Assembly (NCBI RefSeq): GCF_900107165.1
Contig: NZ_FNOY01000019.1
Location: 1-50,896 of the forward strand
DNA length: 50,896 bases
Source: Nitrosomonas halophila
GTDB lineage: Bacteria; Pseudomonadota; Gammaproteobacteria; Burkholderiales; Nitrosomonadaceae
Direction: 5' to 3'
Below the pieces are notes generated by a model, which had not been told where the DNA came from, did no database searches, and saw only the letters and a list, made by a program, of their open reading frames with translations. Both the position numbers and the translations under genes were made by a program. Shown in pieces: positions 7,993 to 17,500 of this stretch (positions within the stretch are counted from its first letter, which is position 1; each line of letters opens with the position of its first letter).

Positions 7993-8595
7993 ATGAGGAC
8001 AGTAAATTTGGATTCTTTAGTAAAAGGTGTTTTGCCGTTAGTCGCCGCCGCCATTGTCTCGGGCTGTGGTGGTGAAACAGAGGAAGTCGCCAAACAGGAT
8101 CAGGATCCCGATAGGGTGGCGGAATTCATTCAGAGCGAAGATGTCATGCCAGAACCCATTGCGCCCGTCGCGCCCGTGGCACCAGCGGAGCCGGTAGAGG
8201 AAACGCTGGAGTCTATTCTGGAGAAGGCCGATGAAATTATCCAAAGAACTGAATCATCGATTGCTTCCTTGAATGAAGTAGACACCAAAGCAGAGCCGGA
8301 GGAGATTGCGGCAGGTGTTGTCGAAGAGCCTGAATCCCTAGTGGCATTGGCAACAGAACCTACCCAGGATGCTGCAGAGGCTTTTGAGGATGGTCTTGAA
8401 GTCGTCAAGACAACACCGGAATTGATCCGCAAGGTTCAACAAGCATTAATGGATGCGGGGTTTAATGCGGGTGCCGCTGATGGACTGATGGGGCCGCGTA
8501 CCATGCGTGCACTGACCGATTTTCAGCAACAGCACCAGCTTGCCAAGGGGGAACTGACAAAAGAAACCTTGAGAGAATTGGGTGTGTCTTTCTGA
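7993..8595 (+). CDS. Putative lipoprotein with C-terminal peptidoglycan-binding domain
   Basis: A 200-residue exported protein. The N-terminus (MRTVNLDSLVKGVLPLVAAA) is a lipoprotein signal ending in the lipobox IVSGC. A long acidic, Pro/Ala/Val/Glu-rich linker follows (about residues 25-130), with PIAPVAPVAPAEPVEE. The last 65 residues form a PG_binding_1 domain: IRKVQQALMDAGFNAGAADG, then GPRTMRALTDFQQQH. It should be anchored to a membrane and reach into the murein through the flexible linker. The ATG at 7993 follows an AAGGAGG at 7979-7985; an in-frame TTG at 7987 overlaps that site and is rejected as start. MITE copy 1 ends 250 bases upstream. Nothing indicates enzymatic activity. Confidence 0.85.
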   Translation: MRTVNLDSLVKGVLPLVAAAIVSGCGGETEEVAKQDQDPDRVAEFIQSEDVMPEPIAPVAPVAPAEPVEETLESILEKADEIIQRTESSIASLNEVDTKAEPEEIAAGVVEEPESLVALATEPTQDAAEAFEDGLEVVKTTPELIRKVQQALMDAGFNAGAADGLMGPRTMRALTDFQQQHQLAKGELTKETLRELGVSF

Positions 8596-9035
8596 ACGTT
8601 ATTTCTTGCCGAGAAACCCGGCCTGGCCGGGCATCTCTCAGCCGAGTCGACGGAATGGGCCAGTATGGGCAGTAAATCCCTGCGCGTTGAGGGAGTCATT
8701 TGATGGTCGAGCCTAAAAACCTCTGTTGGATGAGGTTTGGAGTGCATGGGTTTTTATTTTTAACAAGATATAATAACCAAGCTATCGTACCGCTGCGAAA
8801 ATTAAACTACAGCGTGCTATAAACAGAACAGCACAGCGCAATTCCTCTTTGCCTTGAGTTCAAAATTGGGTTGTTTAATTCAAGCTTTTATTCCTTTCTG
8901 ATAATGGCTGACTGCGTTTTTAGGTTGAAATGAACCCTTGTTGTTTTTCTGCCTTCAAATAGAATTCTTTTGCAGAAGTGTGTACAATCTGCGGCCGGTT
9001 AGACCATTCTTTCAATAGTTGAGAAATATTTTTCC
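8596..9035. other. Intergenic region before lysC
   Basis: No gene is supported in these 440 bases. Just after the lipoprotein gene, 8619-8633 can form a short GC-rich hairpin (CCCGGCC-T-GGCCGGG) without a T-run. A good -10 element, TATAAT at 8769-8774, stands in an AT-rich stretch, but no convincing -35 lies 17 bases upstream. TACAAT near 8985 is a second possible -10 closer to lysC. The lysC promoter is therefore only loosely placed. Confidence 0.35.
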
Positions 9036-10265
9036 GTGGCTTTTTTTGTTCAAAAATATGGTGGCACTTCGGTAGGCAGTACGGAGCGCATCAAGAATGT
9101 TGCCCGGCGTGTGGCCAAATTTCGTGCCGCAGGGCATGATTTGGTAATAGTTGTCTCTGCCATGAGCGGTGAAACCAACCGCCTCATTTCACTGGCCAAA
9201 GAAATTCAGCCCGATCCTGACCCGCGTGAACTGGACGTTATCCTCTCGACGGGCGAACAAGTCTCTATCGGGCTGCTGGCAATGGCTTTGCATGGGCTGG
9301 GAATCAAGGCAAAAAGCTATACTGGTTCTCAGGTCAGCATTACGACGGATAATGCGCATACCAAGGCACGCATTCTGAAAATCGACGAGGACCGTATTCG
9401 GGCCGATCTAGCGGCCGGTTACGTGATCATTGTTGCCGGGTTCCAGGGTAGGGACGAAGCGGGCAACATCACGACATTGGGGCGTGGCGGATCGGATACG
9501 ACCGCCGTTGCGCTCGCGGCTGCATTAAAAGCTGATGAATGCCAGATCTATACGGATGTCAATGGCATTTACACGACAGATCCACGGGTTGTGCCCGAGG
9601 CTAGGCGGCTAGAGGCCATTACATTCGAAGAGATGCTGGAAATGGCGAGCCTGGGTTCCAAGGTATTGCAAATACGATCGGTGGAGTTCGCGGGGAAATA
9701 TAAAGTCAAGCTCAGGGTCCTTTCCAGTTTTGAAGAGGATGGAGAGGGTACGCTGATTACGTTCGAGGAAAATCAAAACATGGAACAGCCCATTATCTCC
9801 GGCATTGCATTCAATCGTGACGAGTCGAAAATTACGATCGTGGGCGTACCTGATCATCCTGGCATTGCATATCAAATACTGGGCCCTGTGGCGGATGCCA
9901 ATATCGATGTGGACATGATCATCCAGAACGTTGGCCACGACGGGACGACCGACTTCTCGTTTACCGTCAATCGCAACGAGTATGCCAACACCATGAAGAT
10001 CCTGGAGGAGCAGATATTGCCCCACATTGGTGCGCGCGAAGTGATCGGCGGCAATAGAATTGCCAAAGTCTCGGTGATCGGTGTCGGGATGCGCTCCCAT
10101 GCCGGTATCGCCAGCAAAATGTTCCGTGTCCTGGCGGAAGAAGGCATCAATATTCAAATGATCGCAACGTCAGAAATCAAGGTTTCGGTTGTGGTGGATG
10201 AGAAATATATGGAGCTTGCCGTGCGCGTGCTGCACAAGGCTTTTGAACTTGATCAGGCAAAGTAA
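9036..10265 (+). CDS. lysC: Aspartate kinase
   Basis: A 409-residue monofunctional aspartokinase that phosphorylates L-aspartate, the first step towards lysine, threonine, methionine and diaminopimelate. The N-terminus has the kinase signature KYGGTSVGS (residues 7-15). RGGSDTTAVALAAAL lies near residue 150, and two ACT regulatory domains fill about residues 265-409 (GVPDHPGIAYQ and GVGMRSHAGIASKMF), where lysine and threonine feedback is expected. The start is a GTG at 9036 directly before the conserved AFFVQKYGG. The ribosome binding site is weak. tRNA-Ser follows 79 bases downstream. Confidence 0.97.
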   Translation: MAFFVQKYGGTSVGSTERIKNVARRVAKFRAAGHDLVIVVSAMSGETNRLISLAKEIQPDPDPRELDVILSTGEQVSIGLLAMALHGLGIKAKSYTGSQVSITTDNAHTKARILKIDEDRIRADLAAGYVIIVAGFQGRDEAGNITTLGRGGSDTTAVALAAALKADECQIYTDVNGIYTTDPRVVPEARRLEAITFEEMLEMASLGSKVLQIRSVEFAGKYKVKLRVLSSFEEDGEGTLITFEENQNMEQPIISGIAFNRDESKITIVGVPDHPGIAYQILGPVADANIDVDMIIQNVGHDGTTDFSFTVNRNEYANTMKILEEQILPHIGAREVIGGNRIAKVSVIGVGMRSHAGIASKMFRVLAEEGINIQMIATSEIKVSVVVDEKYMELAVRVLHKAFELDQAK

Positions 10266-10344
10266 CATAGACATCCAAAAACATGCTAACATTAAAGACT
10301 CGCTGATATACGGGCAATCGCCTGATATTGTGTGAGTCTTCTTC

Positions 10345-10437
10345 GGAGAGATGGCCGAGTGGTCGAAGGCGCTCCCCTGCTAAGGGAGTATAGGCTCAAA
10401 AAGCTTATCGAGGGTTCGAATCCCTCTCTCTCCGCCA
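10345..10437 (+). tRNA. tRNA-Ser (anticodon GCT)
   Basis: The 93-base sequence starts GGAGAGATGGCCGAGTGG and ends with CCA. The acceptor arm GGAGAGA pairs with TCTCTCC. The anticodon arm is CTCCCCTGCTAAGGGAG, with anticodon GCT reading AGC/AGU serine codons. A long variable arm (TATAGGCTCAAAAAGCTTATC) and a GGTTCGAATCC T-loop complete a class II serine tRNA. CCA is encoded. Confidence 0.97.
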
Positions 10438-10567
10438 ATAGCGCTAGCCGCTGCAATGCAACAACGTTGCATAACCCAGTTATTTTCCATGCTGCCAGTC
10501 GTGACGGTTTTTCGAGCGAACTTGCTTGGCCTTTCTGCCGTATCCAAAAAAATGTAGCCAGGTTGCC

Positions 10568-13500
10568 TCAACCAGCTTGCAGCAGCGTTAGATATACCGG
10601 GAAGAGATAACGCTCGTTCGCCCAGCGTGGATTGGGGCGCAGCGTGATCGCTTCATAGCTTTGCTGCAGCCGGGCGACGAGATCGAATTTGAAAGCCGAG
10701 CGTGGAACCGCGCCGAATAGGTGCAGTTCGGCAGCCGCACGGACCAGAGCCAGGGTAACGGCCTCGATTTGGGTATTGGTGCGTTTGCGCCACTTGTCGG
10801 CATGTGCAAGCGCATCGATGAGGTGAGTGGTGGCAGCGGCTTTGTCGCCCAGCCGCCATGCGATTTCGGTCAATTGCTGGCCGATATGAGCGATTTCCAA
10901 GAGATCGGCATCGAGATTCAGCCGCCGTATGCGTGCCTGGTAGAAATCACGCCGTTGCAGCAACATTTCCTGGCTGCGGACAAGATCCCCGCGTGCACGA
11001 TAACCTTGCGCCAGTAAGCCGGTTATCAACGGGCGTAATGCGTCGCGGTCGAGATGGGTGTCCGTAGATATGCCCGGATCGGTCTGTCTGAACGGCTCAT
11101 CACTATCAAGCAAAGCTAGCGCTGCTTCGAGTGGCTCCAGCGCCGCTTCTGCCTGGCTGGCAGCCAAAAGTGATGCGCCCAGGCCGATATGTGCCTTGAG
11201 GCGAGCGGCCAGTGAGGCGTTTTCGATAACGGTGAGCAGATCCTGATAGAGAGTTGCCGCAGGCGTATGTGCGCCTGCGGCATAATGATAGAGTGCTGCC
11301 CGTTCGAGATCAATTGCGGCGAAACGTTCCAGGCCCGAACCCGGTTTGGTCAACGGTACGGCCAATGCCAGTTCGGCCTTGGCTTCCTGATAGGCGGCCA
11401 GGTGAAACAGGCTGCGGCCTTTGGCCAGGCGTAGTGCCAGTTCATCCGCTGGAGCAAGAAAGGGCAGGCGTTCACGTTCGGTAAAATGGGTGAGTGCGAT
11501 GCGGTGATTGCCCAGCGAGGCTTGCAGCAGGCCCAGTTCGGTGAGCAAGCTGGCACGCCGGCGCGGGTTGTCGACAGCCAGATCGAGGGCCAGGTGATAA
11601 CGCATATGCGCTAGCATGGCTGCCGATTTGTCATGGGTGCGATGATAATGACGATGTGCCAGGTAGGCATAAAGATGATGCACCTCGGCGCTGCGCGGAA
11701 AGGCCTCGATCACGGGCGCGAGCAATGTCCGGGCGCGTTCGATCATCTGGGCATGCTGGCCGGCGTCTTTGATTTGCGGCAGATTACGGGCCATTACATA
11801 GGCTTCGCCGAAAGCATTGATGGCTGTCTCCTTTGAGGCCATCCGGCCGGTGCGGTATTCTGCAATCAGCGTCTGAGCCGGTATATTCAGCTGTAATGAA
11901 GTTTCGAGGTAGCCGCTATGCGCTTCGAGTGCGTTAACTGCCAGGGCAATCTCGCGGAAGTGCTCACGGGCAGCCTCCAGGTGTCCGCGCTGGGTTTCGA
12001 CGTAGGCACGTTCGAGCATGACCTCGGCAAACAGCGCTTCGGCGTATTTGCGTTCAGGATGTTCCGCCGGAATATCTTTCAACCAGCGTTGGGCAAATTC
12101 GACCAGCAGAATTTCCCAGTCCTCACGGGCTGCCCGGCTGATGATGGCCATGGCCACCGCGCGATGGCTCTCGAATGAGGTCCGGCGTGCCCACAAATCG
12201 CTCAGTGTGGAATACCGGGTTTGGTGATCGGCATGCCGGATGGTATCAAGTGCAAGTTCCACTTCAAGCATCAGCTCGGCTGCAGCATGTCCGGCCACGC
12301 TTGCGCGTGCGGCATGCAGTAACGGTATGCGCTCATCGAGGCTGCGGCCACGGATCAATCCATCGACATAACGGCGCGCGAAGGCGAGCTGCTCGCGTTC
12401 GGAAAGCACCGCGTGCGATGATAATGCCAGATGGGCGGCTGCCCAGAGGCTACGATCTTCAAGGTCATGCAACAGGGCCTCGGCCAGGCGTGCCCAGGGC
12501 CTCACGACCAGTGTCGAGATTTCATGGGCGATATCGATTGAATCAAATAGCGCGAGGGCGCCGCCTCTGTCGCCGAGCACGAACAGGATTTCGCTGCGCA
12601 CAATCATGATCAGATGCTGAATCGAGGCATTCTCGGCATGGCTGAAATCTTTCAGCCTCGCCAGGCGCGCTTGCTGGGTTGCAATGAAGTCTTCGGTAAG
12701 CTTGCCGTGACCGAGACGCTGCTCTGCACGCCGAAAGGCGATGAATTCGGCCATGATCTCGCCCCAGACAGAAATAACGGCGCCGGTTGGGGCATCGCGC
12801 CGCAGGTAGCGCAAGTATTGTTCTGCCGATTCATATTCATGAAGCGCCATGTGGGTCATGACCATCCGTTGCTCCAGGCGGACGCGCTGTTCGCGATCGC
12901 GCGTCTCGGCTAGCAGGCTGGCGAGTATGATCAATTGTTCCCAGGCATCACGGCTTACCTCCAGTTCGCTGCGCTTGCGTTGTGCAGGCCATTGTTCCGG
13001 CACCAGACCGGTCAGCGGCAGGGAATAGATTTGCAGATAGCCGGCGCGTGCGCAGGTTGCAATCAGCCGGTTATGGGCAGGGACCGGATACTGGCAATTA
13101 TAGCGGCCACTGGTGAGTTGTTCGGCCTGGCGTGTGTCAGCCTGTTGGACGATGGCAGTGAACGGTATGCGAAACAATACCCCGTTGTCATTGCCGTCGA
13201 TAGTGCCATCGAAATTCGAGTCGTTGAGATACTGCGTGAAATACAAGTAACTGCCATCGAGTGAAAACGCTGGGAAACCCGATGTGCCGGGCAGGTCGGG
13301 GATGAAATGGACAGGGGCTGAGGACGGATCATCGAGCGCCAGCAGCATGAGGCCAGGTTCGGCGCGCACGATGTCGCCCGGTATATTCATGTCCCGGCTG
13401 CTGCGTGCAAAAGGAATGTATGCCAGCCAGCGGCCATCGGGTGAAATGGCAGGCGCCAGCATGTTGCCGGTGAATAGCAGTTGACCGGTATCGCCCTGGC

Positions 13501-13990
13501 GCGCGCGGCGCGTGATTTTCCATAATTGGTTTGCATTGCTGGATCGCTCGCGACCCAGGATGCCGATATGTTCGCTGTCCGGGAACCAGAAGATGTGCAT
13601 GATATGAGCCTTCCTTTGCCCCAGGCAACGCCGGGTGCGTGTGCCAAGATCAAAGCTGCAGACATCGCCGGCGGCATGGTCACGGTAGGAGATATACAGA
13701 ATATGTTTGCCATCCGGGCTGATGCGCGGCTGATTGATATCGGCGCTCTCTTCGAACAGGCGCTTGGGTGTGCCGCGCACAAGATCCTGAGTGAAGATTT
13801 CTACTGTACTGTTCGCATTGCCAGCGAAGAACAGCGTTGTGCCATCCGGGTGCAACTGGCCAAGAAAATGATCATAACTCCCGGCAGTGAGGCCGCGGCG
13901 GGCATGCAATGCGCTCGGCACCTCGACCGCGTCGGCATACGCCGCTGATAGCAACAGCATCGATAGCGCCGCAATGAAGTATTTCAGCAT
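10568..13990 (-). CDS. Secreted TolB-like (PD40) and TPR-repeat protein
   Basis: About 1140 residues, starting MLKYFIAALSMLLLSAAYADA, a Sec signal peptide. The first 350 residues hold PD40/TolB-type propeller repeats: PRISPDGKHILYIS, PAISPDGRWLAYIPF and PAFSLDGSYLYFT. The last is followed by DSNFDGTIDGNDNG, an Asp/Asn-rich loop that looks able to bind calcium. From about residue 390 to 1110 the protein is an Ala/Leu/Glu-rich helical solenoid with TPR-like repeats. It is probably a periplasmic or outer-membrane scaffold. The ATG at 13990 lies inside the end of the upstream lipoprotein gene, so the two are coupled. It is the last gene of a three-gene operon with a YdbH-like protein. I cannot name a specific function. 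Confidence 0.75.
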   Translation of the reverse strand: MLKYFIAALSMLLLSAAYADAVEVPSALHARRGLTAGSYDHFLGQLHPDGTTLFFAGNANSTVEIFTQDLVRGTPKRLFEESADINQPRISPDGKHILYISYRDHAAGDVCSFDLGTRTRRCLGQRKAHIMHIFWFPDSEHIGILGRERSSNANQLWKITRRARQGDTGQLLFTGNMLAPAISPDGRWLAYIPFARSSRDMNIPGDIVRAEPGLMLLALDDPSSAPVHFIPDLPGTSGFPAFSLDGSYLYFTQYLNDSNFDGTIDGNDNGVLFRIPFTAIVQQADTRQAEQLTSGRYNCQYPVPAHNRLIATCARAGYLQIYSLPLTGLVPEQWPAQRKRSELEVSRDAWEQLIILASLLAETRDREQRVRLEQRMVMTHMALHEYESAEQYLRYLRRDAPTGAVISVWGEIMAEFIAFRRAEQRLGHGKLTEDFIATQQARLARLKDFSHAENASIQHLIMIVRSEILFVLGDRGGALALFDSIDIAHEISTLVVRPWARLAEALLHDLEDRSLWAAAHLALSSHAVLSEREQLAFARRYVDGLIRGRSLDERIPLLHAARASVAGHAAAELMLEVELALDTIRHADHQTRYSTLSDLWARRTSFESHRAVAMAIISRAAREDWEILLVEFAQRWLKDIPAEHPERKYAEALFAEVMLERAYVETQRGHLEAAREHFREIALAVNALEAHSGYLETSLQLNIPAQTLIAEYRTGRMASKETAINAFGEAYVMARNLPQIKDAGQHAQMIERARTLLAPVIEAFPRSAEVHHLYAYLAHRHYHRTHDKSAAMLAHMRYHLALDLAVDNPRRRASLLTELGLLQASLGNHRIALTHFTERERLPFLAPADELALRLAKGRSLFHLAAYQEAKAELALAVPLTKPGSGLERFAAIDLERAALYHYAAGAHTPAATLYQDLLTVIENASLAARLKAHIGLGASLLAASQAEAALEPLEAALALLDSDEPFRQTDPGISTDTHLDRDALRPLITGLLAQGYRARGDLVRSQEMLLQRRDFYQARIRRLNLDADLLEIAHIGQQLTEIAWRLGDKAAATTHLIDALAHADKWRKRTNTQIEAVTLALVRAAAELHLFGAVPRSAFKFDLVARLQQSYEAITLRPNPRWANERYLFPVYLTLLQAG

Positions 13991-14550
13991 TGTTTGACCA
14001 TCCAGGCGCCGTCCTCGTCTTCGATCTGGCCGCCACATACCACAGCGGCCAGATGGTGTTGGCGCCAGCTGTTGCGAATCTCATCCAGACTGCGATCCGG
14101 CTGCTGGCTATGCATCCATTCCCAGAGCTGGCGCCGTGCACGATTGACACGCTGGACCGTAGCGCTGATGCGGCGGGCTGCAGTGCGGCCGGCACAGGTG
14201 GCGGTGGTTTCAACAATCAGTCCGCTGCGTGCTTCGCCCACGCACCGGCGCACCAGTAAATCATCGAGGAATTCGGAATCCAGACGCAGCAGGGCGTGCA
14301 CTTCGGAGATCACGCTCAAGCTTGTCCGCGAGAGATCTGCGCTGGCATCGCTGAGCTGTCCGCGGGTATAATCCACGCCTTTCGGTAGCAGGACTAATTC
14401 ACGCAATTCATTTTCCAATGCGTACAATTCTCCGCTGGCCTGTTCTTCGAGTACTGTCTTGCGGTCGAGCATTACCACATCGGGTGGGGTGATGCAGCCT
14501 GTGACAGGCAGTGCACAGAGGATCAGGAAAGCGATGCGTGCGTTATTCAT
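13984..14550 (-). CDS. Lipoprotein of the YnbE/YdbL (DUF1318-like) type
   Basis: A 188-residue protein starting MNNARIAFLILCALPVTGC, a clear lipoprotein signal with the acylated Cys at residue 19. Just after it comes PDVVMLDRKTVLEEQASGE; a DRKTxLE element is familiar from DUF1318 proteins. The end (GGQIEDEDGAWMVKQC) resembles the end of E. coli YdbL. The middle is helical and charged. In E. coli, YdbH works with the small lipoprotein YnbE and with YdbL in phospholipid transport between membranes. This single protein may combine the YnbE anchor and a YdbL-like domain; that is inference from context and short motifs. Its start overlaps the YdbH-like gene by 8 bases. Confidence 0.6.
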   Translation of the reverse strand: MNNARIAFLILCALPVTGCITPPDVVMLDRKTVLEEQASGELYALENELRELVLLPKGVDYTRGQLSDASADLSRTSLSVISEVHALLRLDSEFLDDLLVRRCVGEARSGLIVETTATCAGRTAARRISATVQRVNRARRQLWEWMHSQQPDRSLDEIRNSWRQHHLAAVVCGGQIEDEDGAWMVKQC

Positions 14551-17500
14551 TGTAATTCTCTCCGCCGTGCAGGAGGGGGGCCACATGCCGATTCATGAAA
14601 GGACCGAGCGGGATGCCGCGAATTTCCCCAAGCTGGAACAGTGCGCCGAGGCCGCCGAGTTCGACTTGCAGTGACATGAGTCCCTGCGCCATCGCAATGC
14701 GTACGCTGCGGGGATAACTCCAAGCCAATTTCTTGCGCAAGCTGTTGAGCGCGAGATCTTCATGGAAGGGGTCGAGCAAATCGAGCAGTTCATGCAGGTG
14801 CGTGCGGCTGATTCTAATGATGTGCACGCGCCCGTCGACTTCAAGGGTTGCCGGTGTGAGCACAAAAGCTGCATTGGCGTCAAATGGCGAATCATCCCGC
14901 CCGCCGCGCAAACCGGTCGCGCTGCCGCGAAAGCGTATGCTTTCGGCACCAGGCAGATAATCCAGTATGAGTGCGCCGGTGATAATGCCTGGTGTTTTTT
15001 CAATTCTCAGGTTCTGAATGGCAATGATGTTACGGTCAATATAGGCGATGCCCGAGACTGGGCCTGCTTCTCGCTCGCGCCAGCGCAGGCGCTCGATAGT
15101 CAATGGATCGCGTACGGGGAAGAACGGCTGTATGTCTTCAAAGCGTGTCCGGGCGAAGGGGTTTCTCGCGGCATACGGTACGATACGCAGCAAACCGGGC
15201 GATGACCATTCGAAAGTCTCTTCGAGCAGCGCGCGCCCGTGTATGCCTGTGGCGTCCATTTCCGCTTCCGGCATGGCAATGGCGACGTCGTCCATTGCCA
15301 GTTCCGCTTGCAGCCGGAACAATGCGCCATCACCCGATTCCAGCGAGAAGGGGGCGGTGATCTTGCCATGGGCGCGTAATTGTTCGGGGTGGGCGTCGAC
15401 GTGGGCAAGATCTTGCTCAAAGTGGCCACGCAAGGCAATGCGCGTCCCGCCGCTGCGCTGGTGATTTGTTCCGGCATCCCTGCCTCGCTGCCCCCGCTCG
15501 AGGTGTTTGTGCAGCACGAGCCGTGAGCCGCCACGGCCATTGACCAGCACCAAGTCATCAAGCGTCAGTTCCGTCAGTTGGTGGATCGCAAGATGGCCGC
15601 TGATGCTGACTTCTTCGATAGGGTAGGGCGGATAGAATGTCTGGTCTACACGCGCGATTCGACCCTCCAGTGTCATGCGTAGCGGTGCTTGTGGTGGGCG
15701 TGCATCCGATTCCAGGCGCACTGCCTGCAGGCTGTTGCGGACACTGGCGCGTTGCCCATTCATCTCGAGTTCGAGCTGCGGTGTATCGAATGTCGCGTGC
15801 GCGCGCAGGGCGCCGTCCATCAGCTGCGCATCCAACTGTAAGCCGGTGCTGGGTAAGGCGATGATCAATCCCTCCTGGTGGTACAGCAGATTGTGGAAAT
15901 CGGCTTCCAGGCGCTGATTGCCATTCAGGCGATCGTGCCAATGGGTTTGCAGAGCACCCTTAACATCCAGCAGGGGGCCCAGCTGGCCATGGGATTGCAC
16001 ACGCAATGCCAGATTGTCGGATTCGAATGCAGGCCGCAGGGGGTGTCTTTCTGCGAGGAACAGCTTCCCGATCGGCCCTAACCGGGTGGCGTTCAGGCTG
16101 ATTGCGTGCGTCAGCGAGCCATCGGCAGTCAGCGTGGCATGGCCGTCGAGGGCAATTGCCAGGCCGTCCGCACTATCGCGGTCCGCATTGAAACGGACGC
16201 TACGTGTGCCGTCATGGGCAGAAGCTGTGAGCTTGAGCGTCAGCGGTTGCTGGGCCGATAGCTGATCGCTTTGTGGAAGATGCACGGTTGCCTGGAGAGC
16301 GGCTGTGTGCCGGGACATGCGTTGCTGATGTTGTAAATCGACTTCGATCAACGGCAACTTCGCGTGCAGGTTTTCGGTCTTGAGGGCGAGTGCTGTCAGT
16401 TTAAGCTGTGCGCTGTGTTGCATGGGCGGCATCGGCTGTGTCAGATCAGACCATGTGGATTTGCCGGTAAGCGCGATGCCGAGTGATTCGGGGTCGATTG
16501 CTACCGGTGCTTGGGGCAGGTAATCGGCAAATTCAGCTATCGATGGGGCATGCAGTTTGAATTCGGTTTCGAGGCGTTGGCTGGCGAGTTTTCCATGCAG
16601 ATCTGCCGTGATATGGGCCACTGCCAGACTGACGTCGAACTGGGCTGTCGAAGCAAGCGGTTGACCGGTATCGAACACCAATTGCGACACCGTCCACTCG
16701 CTGCGCCCGTGGTTCAGCTGGACATGACGTTGGCCGGTTTGCACCCTCAGGTCAGTGAAAGGCAGTTCGCCTGAGGCATGCGTGATTTGGCCAGATTTTG
16801 ACAAGTTGCCGCGCAATCCCAGGCTTGCTTGCCGAAGCGTGATGACACTGCCGGTTTCAGGCATGCGCAGCACCAGATCCTGGAGTGGCGCCTCCAGGCG
16901 CAGTGAGACATGTTCCGGATCTGGCATGGTGGCCGTGGCGGTCAAGGCGAGTGAGCCGATACGCAAAGATTGGTCGGCATCGCGTTGGATGCGGATGCCG
17001 TCGACATTGCCCTGGCCCTTGAATGTTTCCCAGTCGAGGGTGGCGGCATGAAACCCGGCGTTGATCTGGCCATGCAGTCCATGCAGTGTTGTCGATTGTG
17101 TCGGGGATTGTGCGCTGGCATGCTGGCTTTCGATCTCGATATGCAGCTGTCCGGTGGGTCGTTCTTCAGCATCGGGCCTGAAGAACACATCGCTGGCATG
17201 CAGGCGGAATGTTAGGCTGCCCAGGTTCAACTGGACGTCGTCGACTTGGGCGGTCATCTCGTGTGCCGGAAGAACCAGATCTAGCTCATAGCGGTCACGC
17301 CACAGGCGGCCGCTGAGGGATGGATTGCTGTCACTGAGTGACAGCATGCCTTGAGGAGAAGACAGGGTCATCCAGTTCGCAGAATCGCTGGCCGCGACCA
17401 CGAGCATCATCTCGTCACCGGATTCAGCAGGCGTCAGCTGATAGGTGAAGTGTCCTGGCTGAATATTGGAATCGGCAAATGCCGGCGGCAGCAGTGCCTG

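Noticed and set aside
8619..8633. CCCGGCC-T-GGCCGGG as a terminator of the lipoprotein gene
   Set aside because: The loop is a single base and there is no T-run, so it is a palindrome but a poor terminator hairpin.
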